A stretch of 64,000 nt of DNA, taken from positions 697,065 through 761,064 of the forward strand of contig NZ_KV467168.1 of assembly GCF_001663775.1 (NCBI RefSeq), written 5' to 3'. The stretch comes from Arthrobacter sp. B6 (GTDB taxonomy: Bacteria; Actinomycetota; Actinomycetes; Actinomycetales; Micrococcaceae). Positions 9,120 through 18,500 of the stretch are shown here, one piece after another. The notes under the pieces are model-generated. The model was not told where the DNA came from and did no database searches. It saw only the letters and a list, made by a program, of their open reading frames with translations. The position numbers and the translations under genes are program-made. Every line of letters starts with the position of its first letter. Positions within the stretch are counted from its first letter, which is position 1.

Positions 9120-10646
9120 GTGGTCAAGAATACTGAAATCAAGCTTAGTACCCTCGCGCGGGACCTTAAAGGGGCCTCCAGTGACGCCGTCGTCATCGGG
9201 GTGGGACAGGGACCGGACGGGCCTGTCCTCCTCGAAAATCCGCTGACGGCCAAGTCCGCCGAAGCATTGGCCGACTCCCTCAAGGTCCTTGGCATCACAG
9301 GGGCGGCTGACCAGCTGGTCAGGCTCCCGGGCCTGCCTGAAACCGGTGCCGGTGTGCTGGTCCTCGCCGGAGTGGGCAAGGTAGGGGCAGACCGCATCCT
9401 CTCCGAAGAAGCGCTGCGCCGCGCCGCCGGCTCCGCGGTGCGGCAGCTTGCGGGCTTCACCACTGTGGTCCTGGCCCTCCCGACGGCGGGGGTCGCCGAC
9501 GTCGCGGCCGTTGCGGAGGGTGCGGCCCTGGGGGCTTATGCCTTCACTGAGTACCGCTCCTCCAAGGATGGGATTAAGGACCCGGTCAGCAATGCTGTGA
9601 TCTACACGGACGTTCCAGGCGGCCAGGAACTGCGCATGGCCCTGACGCGTGCGGGCCTGATCGGCAAAGCCGTTAATGCCACGCGGTCACTGGTTAATCA
9701 GCCGCCAAGCCACCTCTTCCCCGAGTCGTTCGCCGAGGCCGCCAAGGAGCTGTCCAAGGGACTGCCCGTCAAGGTGACCGTCTGGGACGAAAAACGCCTG
9801 GAAAAAGAAGGCTTCGGCGGCATCATGGGCGTAGGCAAGGGTTCCACCCGGCAGCCCCGCCTGGTCAAGGTCGAATACGCCCCCGCCAAGGCAACGACAA
9901 AGATCGCCCTTGTCGGGAAGGGGATCACGTTCGACACCGGCGGCATCTCCATCAAGCCGGCTTTGGGCATGGGGGACATGAAGAGCGACATGGCGGGCGC
10001 CGCCGTCGTTCTTAACAGTGTGCTGGCGATCGCCGCCCTGGGCCTGCCGGTGAAGGCGACCGCGTGGCTCTGCATCGCGGAAAACATGCCCTCTGGTGCC
10101 GCATCACGGCCCGCGGACGTACTGACGATGTTCGGCGGCAAGACCGTGGAGGTGCTGAACACCGACGCCGAGGGCCGCCTGGTCATGGCGGACGGCATCG
10201 TCGCCGCGAGCCGTGAATACCCGGATGCGATCATCGACGTCGCGACTCTCACCGGTGCGCAGCTCATCGCCCTTGGCAACCGTACGGCCGGCGTCATGGG
10301 ATCGGACAGCGTCACCGGCCCGTTGAAGGCCGCCGCGGACCGTGCGGGTGAGCTGGTCTGGCCCATGCCCCTGCCTGAGGAGCTGCGTCCCAGCCTGGAC
10401 TCCCAGGTCGCCGACCTGGCCAACATCGGCGAAAGGCACGGCGGCATGATGACGGCCGCCGTTTTCCTGCGCGAGTTTGTGGGTAAGGGCAAGGACGGGG
10501 AGCAGATCCCCTGGGCGCATGTAGACATCGCCGGCCCATCCTTCAACAACGGAAGCCCCTATGGCTACACCCACAAACAGGGCACGGGCTGCACGGTCCG
10601 CACCCTGGTGGCCTATGTGGAGGACCTCCTGGCCGCGGCTGCCTGA
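9120..10646 (+). CDS. pepA: Leucyl aminopeptidase (M17)
   Basis: A 508-aa cytosolic dizinc aminopeptidase that removes N-terminal residues from peptides. The M17 signature NTDAEGRL is present (about residue 345). The catalytic and metal-binding segment KGITFDTGGISIKP starts near 267 and is followed by MKSDMAGAA. The start is a GTG with GAGGA nine bases upstream. In Mycobacterium the M17 peptidase is likewise followed by the lipoyl E2 gene, so the neighbourhood is conserved. A 16-bp stem hairpin lies just downstream. Confidence 0.96.
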   Translation: MVKNTEIKLSTLARDLKGASSDAVVIGVGQGPDGPVLLENPLTAKSAEALADSLKVLGITGAADQLVRLPGLPETGAGVLVLAGVGKVGADRILSEEALRRAAGSAVRQLAGFTTVVLALPTAGVADVAAVAEGAALGAYAFTEYRSSKDGIKDPVSNAVIYTDVPGGQELRMALTRAGLIGKAVNATRSLVNQPPSHLFPESFAEAAKELSKGLPVKVTVWDEKRLEKEGFGGIMGVGKGSTRQPRLVKVEYAPAKATTKIALVGKGITFDTGGISIKPALGMGDMKSDMAGAAVVLNSVLAIAALGLPVKATAWLCIAENMPSGAASRPADVLTMFGGKTVEVLNTDAEGRLVMADGIVAASREYPDAIIDVATLTGAQLIALGNRTAGVMGSDSVTGPLKAAADRAGELVWPMPLPEELRPSLDSQVADLANIGERHGGMMTAAVFLREFVGKGKDGEQIPWAHVDIAGPSFNNGSPYGYTHKQGTGCTVRTLVAYVEDLLAAAA

Positions 10647-10662
10647 TCACCTTCCGTGACCT

Positions 10663-10715
10663 GTTACGCGGCTTTGTGACAACACAGTGAATGCTTGGAC
10701 ACAAAGCCGCGTGAC
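10663..10715. other. Hairpin downstream of pepA
   Basis: GTTACGCGGCTTTGTG (10663-10678) pairs with CACAAAGCCGCGTGAC (10700-10715), 16 bp with one G-T pair and a 21-nt loop. There is no T-tract, so it is either a factor-dependent terminator/3'-stabilising stem or a dispersed repeat. The rest of the pepA-lpdA gap shows no gene. Confidence 0.6.
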
Positions 10716-10898
10716 ACTCACCACAAGCCCTCCACAAACGCGGTGGCAAGGTGGAGCATGGATAAGTGGTTCGCTAAGGTGAACCACGGTAGTCACAAAT
10801 GAAAGAGAACCTGCCTGCTGGCATAATCACGGCAGTACAAGTTCCAAGACCAGATGATGCGTACGCTCGCGTCATCGTTCACGCGAGGGAGCGTCTAA

Positions 10899-12281
10899 GT
10901 GGCCGATCAGGCAACTGCGCAAGAATTCGACATCCTGGTACTCGGTGGCGGCAGCGGCGGATACGCCACCGCCCTGCGGGCCGTACAGCTTGGCTTCACC
11001 GTCGGCCTCGTGGAGAAGGGAAAGCTGGGCGGCACCTGCCTCCACAACGGCTGTATCCCCACCAAGGCACTGCTGCACTCGGCCGAACTGGCCGACCACG
11101 CCCGCGACTCCGCCAAGTACGGCGTGAATGTCACCCTTGACGGCATCGACATCAACGCCGTCAACGCCTACAAGGACGGCATCGTCGCCGGCAAGTTCAA
11201 GGGCCTCCAGGGCCTGATCAAGTCCAAGGGCATCACCGTCATCGAAGGTGAAGGCAAGCTCCAGGGCACCGACACCGTGGTTGTGAACGGCACCGCCTAC
11301 AAGGGCAAGAACATTGTCCTCGCCACGGGCTCCTACTCCCGTTCACTTCCGGGACTGGAAATCGGCGGGCGCGTCATCACCTCGGACGAAGCCCTGAAGA
11401 TGGACACCATTCCCAAGAGCGCCATCGTGCTCGGCGGCGGCGTAATCGGCGTCGAATTCGCTTCCGTATGGAAGTCCTTCGGCGTCGACGTCACCATTGT
11501 TGAGGGCCTGCCCTCCCTGGTGCCGAACGAGGACACCGCAATCGTCAAGAACCTCGAGCGCGCCTTCAAGAAGCGCGGCATCAAGTTCTCCACCGGCATT
11601 TTCTTCCAGGGCGTCGAACAGAACGACTCCGGCGTCAAGGTCACCCTGGTGGACGGCCAGACGTTCGAAGCCGAGTACCTCCTGGTCGCCGTAGGCCGTG
11701 GCCCCGTCACCGCCAACCTCGGATACGAAGAAGCGGGCGTCACCATCGACCGCGGCTTTGTCATCACCAACGAGCGCCTCCACACCGGCGTCGGCAACGT
11801 CTACGCCGTGGGCGACATCGTTCCCGGCGTGCAGCTGGCACACCGCGGATACCAGCAGGGCATCTTTGTCGCCGAGGAGATCGCCGGCCTCAAGCCTGTC
11901 ATCGTCGAGGACGTCAACATCCCCAAGGTCACCTACTGCGAACCTGAGATCGCGACCGTGGGCTACACGGAGAAGGCCGCCAAGGAAAAGTTCGGCGACG
12001 ACCAGATCCAGATCCAGGAGTACAACCTCGCCGGCAACGGCAAGAGCTCCATCCTGGGCACCGGCGGCCTCGTCAAACTGGTACGCCAGAAGGACGGCCC
12101 CGTGGTGGGCGTCCACATGATCGGCTCCCGCATGGGTGAGCAGGTCGGTGAAGCCCAGCTGATCGTGAACTGGGAAGCCTACCCGGAGGATGTGGCCCAG
12201 CTGCTGCACGCCCACCCCACCCAGAATGAGGCGCTGGGCGAGGCCCACCTCGCACTGGCGGGCAAAGCCCTCCACGGCTAA
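10899..12281 (+). CDS. lpdA: Dihydrolipoyl dehydrogenase (E3)
   Basis: A 460-aa flavoenzyme that reoxidises dihydrolipoyl groups with NAD+ for 2-oxo acid dehydrogenase complexes. The FAD Rossmann motif GGGSGGY is near residue 16. The redox-active disulphide is GGTCLHNGCIP (Cys47 and Cys52). An NAD-binding GGGVIGVEFAS follows, and the C-terminal His-Glu dyad is in HAHPTQNEAL. The start is a GTG. The E2 gene follows 117 bp downstream, so E3 and E2 are encoded together and the lipoate synthesis genes lie 10 kb further on. Confidence 0.97.
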   Translation: MADQATAQEFDILVLGGGSGGYATALRAVQLGFTVGLVEKGKLGGTCLHNGCIPTKALLHSAELADHARDSAKYGVNVTLDGIDINAVNAYKDGIVAGKFKGLQGLIKSKGITVIEGEGKLQGTDTVVVNGTAYKGKNIVLATGSYSRSLPGLEIGGRVITSDEALKMDTIPKSAIVLGGGVIGVEFASVWKSFGVDVTIVEGLPSLVPNEDTAIVKNLERAFKKRGIKFSTGIFFQGVEQNDSGVKVTLVDGQTFEAEYLLVAVGRGPVTANLGYEEAGVTIDRGFVITNERLHTGVGNVYAVGDIVPGVQLAHRGYQQGIFVAEEIAGLKPVIVEDVNIPKVTYCEPEIATVGYTEKAAKEKFGDDQIQIQEYNLAGNGKSSILGTGGLVKLVRQKDGPVVGVHMIGSRMGEQVGEAQLIVNWEAYPEDVAQLLHAHPTQNEALGEAHLALAGKALHG

Positions 12282-12302
12282 GCAGCCCCGCAAGACAACA
12301 GG

Positions 12303-12341
12303 GCTTAGTGCACCGGGCATGATCCGCCGGGTGCACTAAGC
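12303..12341. other. Hairpin between lpdA and sucB
   Basis: GCTTAGTGCACC (12303-12314) is perfectly complementary to GGTGCACTAAGC (12330-12341), with further inner GGC/GCC pairing. No T-tract follows; it may reduce read-through or act as an mRNA processing/stability element between the E3 and E2 genes. Confidence 0.6.
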
Positions 12342-12397
12342 TCGAACAAGCCAGCAATCATCCGCACAAAAAGATCAATAAGGAGAACGGGGACGAC

Positions 12398-14164
12398 ATG
12401 TCTGAATCCGTTAACTTGCCCGCCCTCGGTGAGAGCGTCACCGAAGGAACCGTCACCCGCTGGCTCAAGCAGGTAGGTGACCGGGTAGAGGTGGACGAGC
12501 CGCTGCTCGAGGTTTCCACCGACAAAGTAGACACTGAAATCCCCTCTCCGATAGCCGGCGTGATCGAAGAAATCCTCGTTGCCGAAGACGAGACCGCCGA
12601 AGTCGGCGCTCCCCTGGTCCGCATCGGTGACGGTTCCGGATCCGAGGCACCCGAGGCAGCAGCGCCGGCCGAAGAAGCTCCAGCCGCCCCTGCCGAGGAG
12701 GCGCCCGCAGAAGAGGCGCCCGCCCAGGAAGCACCGGCCCAGGAAGCACCCGCAGCAGAAGCTCCCGCGGCATCCGGCGGCGAAGGCCACGATGTCACCC
12801 TCCCGGCCCTCGGCGAAAGCGTCACCGAAGGCACTGTCACCCGCTGGCTTAAGGCAGTAGGCGACTCCGTCGAGGTGGACGAGCCCCTCCTCGAAGTATC
12901 CACCGACAAGGTGGACACCGAGATCCCCTCGCCCGTCGCGGGAACCCTGCAGGAAATCCGCGTCAACGAGGACGAAACCGCCGAGGTCGGCTCCGTGCTG
13001 GCCGTCATCGGTTCCGGTGCCGCTGCACCTGCGGCAGCGCCCGCCGCCGCACCCGCACCGGCCGCTGAGGCGAAAGCAGAAGCTCCGGCCGCCGCCGAGG
13101 CACCCAAGGCCGAGGCACCCAAGGCTGAGGCACCCAAGGCTGAAGCACCCAAGGCGGAGGCGCCGAAGGCTGAAGCTCCCAAGGCGGAAGCTCCGAAGGC
13201 TGAGGGCGCGGAAGAGTCGGCCCCCGAGGCAACAGGGGCCGAGTCAGGATATGTCACTCCCCTGGTCCGCAAGCTGGCGAACCAGCATGGCGTGGACATC
13301 TCCTCGCTGTCCGGTACCGGTGTTGGCGGCCGTATCCGCAAGCAGGACGTAATCGCCGCAGCAGAAGCCAAGTCTGCCCCCGCCACGGCTTCTGCCGCAC
13401 CTGCAGCCTCCGGCGCTCCCGCCGGGCCGGCTGCCTCCTCGCTGCGCGGAACCACGCAGAAGGCTCCCCGCATCCGCCAGGTCATCGCCCGCCGCATGCG
13501 CGAGTCCCTTGAGGTCTCCACCCAGCTCACGCAGGTGCACGAAGTGGACATGACCAAGGTCGCCAAGCTGCGGCTGAAGGCCAAGAACTCCTTCCAGGCC
13601 CAGAACGGCGTCAAGCTCACCTTCCTGCCGTTCATCGCCAAGGCAGTTGCCGAGGCCCTCAAGCAGCACCCGAAGCTCAACGCTGCGTACGACGAGGACA
13701 AGCAGGAAATCACGTACCACAACGCCGAGCACCTGGCTATTGCCGTCGACACCGACAAGGGCCTCCTGGTCCCGGTCATCAACGACGCCGGCAACCTGAA
13801 CCTGGCAGGCCTGGCAGGCAAGATCGCTGACGTCGCCGGCCGCACCCGCGACGGCAAGATCGGCCCGGACGAGCTGTCCGGCGGTACGTTCAGCATCACC
13901 AACATCGGATCGGTCGGCGCCCTCTTCGACACTCCGATCATCAACCAGCCGCAGGTGGGCATCCTGGGCACTGGCGCGATCGTCAAGCGTCCCGTGGTGG
14001 TGGCCGATGAGAACGGTGACGACTCAATCGCCATCCGCTCCATGATGTACCTGTCCCTTACGTACGACCACCGCCTGGTGGACGGTGCCGACGCGGGACG
14101 CTTCCTGCAGTCACTGAAGGCCCGCCTTGAAGAAGGCGCCTTCGAGGCTGACCTGGGCCTGTAG
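12398..14164 (+). CDS. sucB: Dihydrolipoamide acyltransferase (E2), two lipoyl domains
   Basis: A 588-aa E2 core of a 2-oxo acid dehydrogenase complex. Two near-identical lipoyl domains carry [10 protein letters not shown], with the lipoylated lysines at about 43 and 171. Linkers rich in Ala-Pro-Glu separate them, including seven EAPKA repeats (see repeat). The peripheral subunit-binding domain starts at about 284 ([18 protein letters not shown]). The acyltransferase domain ends with the catalytic DHRLVDG (about 557). Such genes are annotated as succinyltransferase SucB. In actinobacteria with a fused OdhA/Kgd, however, this E2 is thought to serve pyruvate dehydrogenase (DlaT in Mycobacterium), so the acyl group is uncertain. 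Confidence 0.95.
   Translation: MSESVNLPALGESVTEGTVTRWLKQVGDRVEVDEPLLEVSTDKVDTEIPSPIAGVIEEILVAEDETAEVGAPLVRIGDGSGSEAPEAAAPAEEAPAAPAEEAPAEEAPAQEAPAQEAPAAEAPAASGGEGHDVTLPALGESVTEGTVTRWLKAVGDSVEVDEPLLEVSTDKVDTEIPSPVAGTLQEIRVNEDETAEVGSVLAVIGSGAAAPAAAPAAAPAPAAEAKAEAPAAAEAPKAEAPKAEAPKAEAPKAEAPKAEAPKAEAPKAEGAEESAPEATGAESGYVTPLVRKLANQHGVDISSLSGTGVGGRIRKQDVIAAAEAKSAPATASAAPAASGAPAGPAASSLRGTTQKAPRIRQVIARRMRESLEVSTQLTQVHEVDMTKVAKLRLKAKNSFQAQNGVKLTFLPFIAKAVAEALKQHPKLNAAYDEDKQEITYHNAEHLAIAVDTDKGLLVPVINDAGNLNLAGLAGKIADVAGRTRDGKIGPDELSGGTFSITNIGSVGALFDTPIINQPQVGILGTGAIVKRPVVVADENGDDSIAIRSMMYLSLTYDHRLVDGADAGRFLQSLKARLEEGAFEADLGL
13097..13201 (+). repeat. Seven in-frame 15-bp repeats coding EAPKA in the E2 linker
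   Basis: Seven consecutive 15-bp units each encode Glu-Ala-Pro-Lys-Ala with synonymous differences (gag/gaa, gca/gcg/gct, ccc/ccg). The units have drifted, so the array is not a very recent expansion. Such Ala-Pro linkers let lipoyl domains swing between active sites. Confidence 0.9.
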
Positions 14165-14263
14165 CTCCGGGTTCAGACCGTACGACGGCGGTGCACGCGC
14201 CGGTGGCAAACCACCGGAAGGCGGGCGCCGCCGTCGCGGTTTAACTGCAGGACCACCCACCCA

Positions 14264-14336
14264 CCAAGGAGTTTTTGTCCAGATACGGCGAGTAAATGGT
14301 CGATTTGGGCGCCGTATGTGGACAAAAACTCCTTGG
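14264..14336. repeat. 63-bp palindromic element, copy 2 (stem extends to 73 bp)
   Basis: The core 14269-14331 has the same arm start GAGTTTTTGTCCAGATA and the same 63-bp length as copy 1. Here the stem extends outwards (CCAAG / CTTGG) and inwards (CGGCG / CGCCG) to 27 bp with one mismatch around a 19-nt centre. The right arm holds TTGTCCACA on the minus strand (14317-14325). It lies between sucB and the next gene on the same strand. Confidence 0.85.
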
Positions 14337-14367
14337 AGGCGCGACACACGGCACGGCCCGGCCAGCC

Positions 14368-14400
14368 TTACTACATGGTGTAGAAACGTCTGGCTAGACT
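14368..14400 (+). promoter_or_regulatory. Promoter and operator-like dyad of the 14.4-kb membrane protein gene
   Basis: The symmetrical TT-n-CTACA-n3-TGTAG-n-AA (14368-14386) sits directly upstream of a -10 hexamer TAGACT (14395-14400). The ATG follows after six bases with no Shine-Dalgarno, so the mRNA is probably leaderless and a repressor at the dyad would block polymerase. The half-site CTACA/TGTAG resembles BlaI/MecI-type operators, but the 3-bp spacing differs from their usual 2 bp. Confidence 0.5.
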
Positions 14401-14406
14401 GAAGCC

Positions 14407-14757
14407 ATGATTATCGTCTACAACATCATGGTTTTCCTGCACATCGTTGGCGCCGCCATGATCGTCGGCATTTGGATCGGCAACATGAAGAAGCCCACGG
14501 TCCACCCCCGGCAGTTCGACGGCGCGGCACTTCAGCTCATCACTGGCATCGTGATGATGGGGCTGATTCCGGCCATGGACATGGATGCGAACTACTTCAA
14601 GCTGGGCATCAAGTTCGCGATCGCGCTGGCCGTCGCCGTGCTCGCTTTCATCGGACGCCGCAAGCACAAAAAGGGCGAGGACATCAGCAAGGGTCTGGCG
14701 CACAGTGTGGGCGGGCTCGCCCTTCTCAACGTGGCCATCGCCACTTTGTGGAACTGA
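14407..14757 (+). CDS. Small membrane protein of unknown function
   Basis: A 116-aa protein with about four hydrophobic segments: residues 5-24 (MVFLHIVGAAMIVGIWIG), about 42-57, about 67-83 and about 95-114. Short basic loops lie between them (RRKHKKGED). The histidine in the first helix and small residues near it recall heme- or copper-related small membrane proteins, but I do not recognise the family. The start ATG has no ribosome site and lies six bases after TAGACT. A GC-rich hairpin follows the stop. It is a solitary transcription unit between sucB and the OsmC gene. Confidence 0.7.
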   Translation: MIIVYNIMVFLHIVGAAMIVGIWIGNMKKPTVHPRQFDGAALQLITGIVMMGLIPAMDMDANYFKLGIKFAIALAVAVLAFIGRRKHKKGEDISKGLAHSVGGLALLNVAIATLWN

Positions 14758-14776
14758 CCCCTCAACGTATAAATCA

Positions 14777-14815
14777 CGACGGCGCCGCTCCCCTCGTCCG
14801 GGACCGGCGCCGTCG
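14777..14815 (+). terminator. Terminator-like hairpin after the membrane protein gene
   Basis: CGACGGCGCCG pairs exactly with CGGCGCCGTCG (11 bp) and inner CCC/GGG extends the stem. The following bases CTAGTTAATC give only a weak T-tract. Confidence 0.7.
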
Positions 14816-14978
14816 CTAGTTAATCCCGTTTGCCGGTCCTGGTGGACACCATCGGCGGTCACAATCCACTGAGAGCGGACAGTCCGTGCATGGGTACCCC
14901 GGAGTCCCTAGGATGGGAAACGGCGGGGCGCGGGCGGGAAGCCGGCCCCCGAATCGAATCTACGTTTGAGGAGTGGAC

Positions 14979-15407
14979 ATGGCAGCAACACGCACCGCAC
15001 ACACAGTATGGAATGGCGACCTATTTACAGGATCGGGTCAGACCACCCTGGACAGCTCAGGACTGGGCACCTTCGACGTCACCTGGAAGGCACGCACGGA
15101 AGCTGCCGAAGGCAAGACCAGCCCGGAAGAGCTGATCGCGGCCGCCCACGCAAGCTGCTTCTCGATGGCGTTCAGCAACATGCTCGCCCAGGCCGGGCAC
15201 GCCCCGGAGGAGGTCCGCACCAAGGCAGACGTGACGTTCGTCCCCGGCACCGGCATCACCGGCAGCCACCTGACTGTGTCTGCCACGATCCCCGGCATCT
15301 CCGAAGAGGAGTTCCAGAAGATCGCAGGCGAGGCCAAGACGGGCTGCCCCGTATCGGGAGCGCTGGCCAGCATCGACATCACCCTGGATGCAACGCTGGA
15401 GTCCTGA
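14979..15407 (+). CDS. OsmC family peroxiredoxin
   Basis: A 142-aa OsmC/Ohr-fold thiol peroxidase. The two conserved cysteines are Cys60 in AAAHASCFSM and Cys123 in KTGCPVSGAL. The OsmC subtype (TSPEELIAAAHASCF) reduces organic and other hydroperoxides in the cytosol. The ATG at 14979 is preceded by GAGGAG at a five-base spacing; a GTG six bases earlier overlaps that site and is unlikely to be used. A strong hairpin terminator follows. It is a monocistronic gene ending convergently with the tricorn protease gene. Confidence 0.92.
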   Translation: MAATRTAHTVWNGDLFTGSGQTTLDSSGLGTFDVTWKARTEAAEGKTSPEELIAAAHASCFSMAFSNMLAQAGHAPEEVRTKADVTFVPGTGITGSHLTVSATIPGISEEEFQKIAGEAKTGCPVSGALASIDITLDATLES

Positions 15408-15440
15408 TCGAGGCAGTTGCGCTCTAGCGCCAGCAAAGAG

Positions 15441-15486
15441 AAGGCCCTGCCTGTCCCGGATGATCCGGGAGAGGCAGGGCCTTCTT
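15441..15486. terminator. Terminator between the OsmC and tricorn protease genes
   Basis: AAGGCCCTGCCT (15441-15452) pairs with AGGCAGGGCCTT (15472-15483), with inner TCCCGGAT/ATCCGGGA pairing. CTTCTT flanks it on the plus side and AAGAGAAGG on the other, so it may serve both convergent genes. Confidence 0.88.
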
Positions 15487-15518
15487 GCATCCCCGGCCTA
15501 TTGCGCCAGGGCGGGGCG

Positions 15519-18500
15519 TCAGTTCCCGTGCCGCCGCGCGGGCAAGGGAGCGGGCTTGAGCCGGCGGTACCCTTCGCGGAGGGGCGGGCGGTCCGTGGGA
15601 AGCTCCTGGATCATTTCCTTCAGTGCACCGATCCCGTATTCCAACTGGGGATCCCGGCCGGCCGCATAGGCGTGCGGCGGGTAGGCCACCTCGATGTCCG
15701 GTTCCACACCGTAGTTCTCGACACTCCAGCCCACACCGCCGCCGAACCAGGTGGCATACCGGGGCTGGGTCACCCCTGTGCCGTCCGCGAGCGAGAACCT
15801 GTTGTCAATCCCCACGACCCCGCCCCAGGTGCGCGTCCCGATCACCGGGCCGATGCCGCGGAGCTTCGAGACCTGGGTAATGATGTCGCCGTCGGACCCG
15901 GCAAATTCATCAGCGAGGACAATTACCGGCCCGCGCGGGGCGTGATGCGGGTACGTCCGGGGCGCTTCCCCGCGGGGCATGCTCCAGCCGGTGACCTTGC
16001 GGCCGATCAGTTCAGCAACCAGCTGGGAGGTGTGCCCGCCGCGGTTGCGCCTGACATCCACGATCAGGCCGTCCAACGCGGTCTCCGTATCGAGGTCCCG
16101 GTGCAGCTGTGCCCAGCCGTTGGCCATCATGTCCGGAATATGCAGGTAACCGAACGTACCGCCAGAGGCCTCGCGCACAGTACGCCTGTTCGCGGCCACC
16201 CATTCCTGGTAGCGCAGGCGCTCCTCGTCCTTCACCGGGACCACCGCGATGCGCCGCTGGAGGCCGGCAGCCGGGCCGTGGCCGGGACCGTTGCTGAGTG
16301 TGAGCTCCACAGCGCGGCCCGCAGCGCCCACCAGCTGCATGGCAGGCGTAACAGTGGCAGACAGCGGGACACCGTCAACGGCCAGCAGGAGGTCCCCTGC
16401 CTTGGCGCCGGCGCCTGGTCGTGTGAGCGGGGACGTCGCCAGCGGATCGGAGGACTCGCCTGCCAGGATCCGGGTGATCTCCCAGCCAGCGGCCGTGAAG
16501 GCAAGATCGGCACCCAGGCGTCCCTGCCCGTTACTGCCGTTCTCCGTCACCGCGGCCGGCCGGACGTAGGCGTGTGACGTGCCGAGCTCGCCGTGGAGTT
16601 CCCACAACAGGTCCACAAGATCGTCATGGGAGCCCAACCGTTCCACGATGGGACGGTAGCGCTGATAAACGGAATCCCAGTCCTGGCCTGCCATGTCCTC
16701 GGCCCAGAAGAAATCGCGCTGCAGCCGCCAGGCTTCGTCGAACGCCTGGCCCCAGACGCTGAGCGGGTGCATCATCACGCGGATACGGCCCAGGTCAACC
16801 TTCACCAGCTGCCCGGAATCCTCGTCGGCCTTCGCACCCGACGGGACCACGCTGACCTTCTTATCGTGGAGCAGGACTACCTTCCTGGCGTCTCCCGAGA
16901 GGCGGTAGCTGTCCAGGGCGTCCACCAGCGTCACCGTCTTCCGCCGCGCAAGGTCGAAACGTACCAGGCTGGGCGGCGCGTCCTTGTCCTCGTGGCTGGC
17001 CTTGCCGTCGCCGGTGACACCGGCGAGTGCCGAGTCGAGCCAGAGCAGGCCGCCGTCCGTCGCCTGGAGCGAGGAGTAGTTGCCCTGCGGAACCGGCACA
17101 CCGATGACCCGGTGCGCCAGGCCTTCTGCGTCAACCCGTACTTCCGGTGCGGCGGTGGTGTCCTGCGGGCCGGCCTCAGGTTCCCCGGAGGATTCACCGC
17201 TTCCACCCGAGCCGTCCAGGTCAACGGCGGGACCGAACGGGGATGGCGTGTCGGCTGCCAGGGCCACCAGGTAGGGCTTGATGGGGCTGGGGAACGACAG
17301 GTCGAACGAATGGCCGTCGTACACCGGGTCGAAGCTGCGGTTGGAGAGGAAGGCGAGGAACTTTCCGTCCGGGGTGAAGCTGGGTGACTTGTCGCAGAAC
17401 CGTCCGTCGGTGACATCAACCACCGCTGGGTCCTTGCCTCCGGCCTGGACGAGCCGGAGCCTGCTGCGTGAACCGAACGAGGTGACAGGTTCGGACCAGG
17501 CCAGCCAGCGGGAATCCGCCGACCAGCTCAATTCCGAGATAGTCCCTTCACCGATGCTGGCCACGAGGGAAAGTTCGCCGGTGCCGGTATCCGCGAGATA
17601 TACGTCGCCGAAGGACGTACCCAGTGCAAGCCATTTGCCGTCCGGGCTTGCTTCCAAGGAGCTGGCACGCGATGGCCTGGAGAACCCGATGCGCCTGGGC
17701 GCGGTCCCCGTGTGGGCTGTTGCGGCCGCGTCGTCCGTGACCGGGGCGACGTCGGCCCGGGAATCATCGCCCACCGGCGCCTCGTTCGGCGTCGCGGCGA
17801 CGGCGATGCCTGCTGCCGGCACTGGCCGTGGCAGCGCCGCCGCGGATTCAGAGGCGGCAGCGTCGGCTGATGCGGCCACGGGCACAGGCACAGGCACCAC
17901 GTTGGCTGCCGCGGCAACGCCTGGCACCTGCCCGGCGATCTCCGTGATGTACAGGGCCTCAGCGCCGTCGTGATCGGCGATGTAGGCGAGCCGGCCGCCG
18001 TCGAGGGGCCTGGGGAGCCGTGCCCGGACCCCGGGGGTTGCCTCAATCACGCGGGAGGGACCGTCCTTGTGCCGGATCCAGTGGATGGTGCCGTGGGCCT
18101 CCACAGCGCTGGCGGAGCCAGTGGCATCGGGAATGACGGCGCCGAGGTGCTTCTCTGCCTTCAGCAGGCCCGGGCGCCGGGACTGGGAGGCCGAGCCGAG
18201 GGAGATGTCCAACCGCACTGCATCGGAACGCAGGTCGTGAAGGACCCAGAGTTCACCCGCGGACTCGAAGACGATCCGCCGCCCGTCGGAGGCTGCATGC
18301 CGGACGTAGAAGTCCTCGTGGTCGGTGTGGCGGCGCAGGTCGCCGCCTCCCGGCAGTACTGAGTACAGGTTTCCGAACCCTTCATGGTCGGAGAGGAACG
18401 CGATCCGCCCGTCCACCCACATGGGGTCCGTCAGGTTGCCGTCCAGCTCCGGGACGAGGCGTTCGAACTCGCCGTTGCCGTCGGAATCGATCCAGAGCTT

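Noticed and set aside
12785..12990. Direct DNA repeat within sucB as a mobile duplication
   Set aside because: It is the second lipoyl domain coding region. The similarity to the first reflects domain duplication within the gene, with synonymous differences throughout.
15417..16577. Plus-strand open frame opposite the tricorn protease gene
   Set aside because: The opposite strand encodes the conserved S41 catalytic domain. The plus frame has no homologous features and crosses the terminator hairpin.
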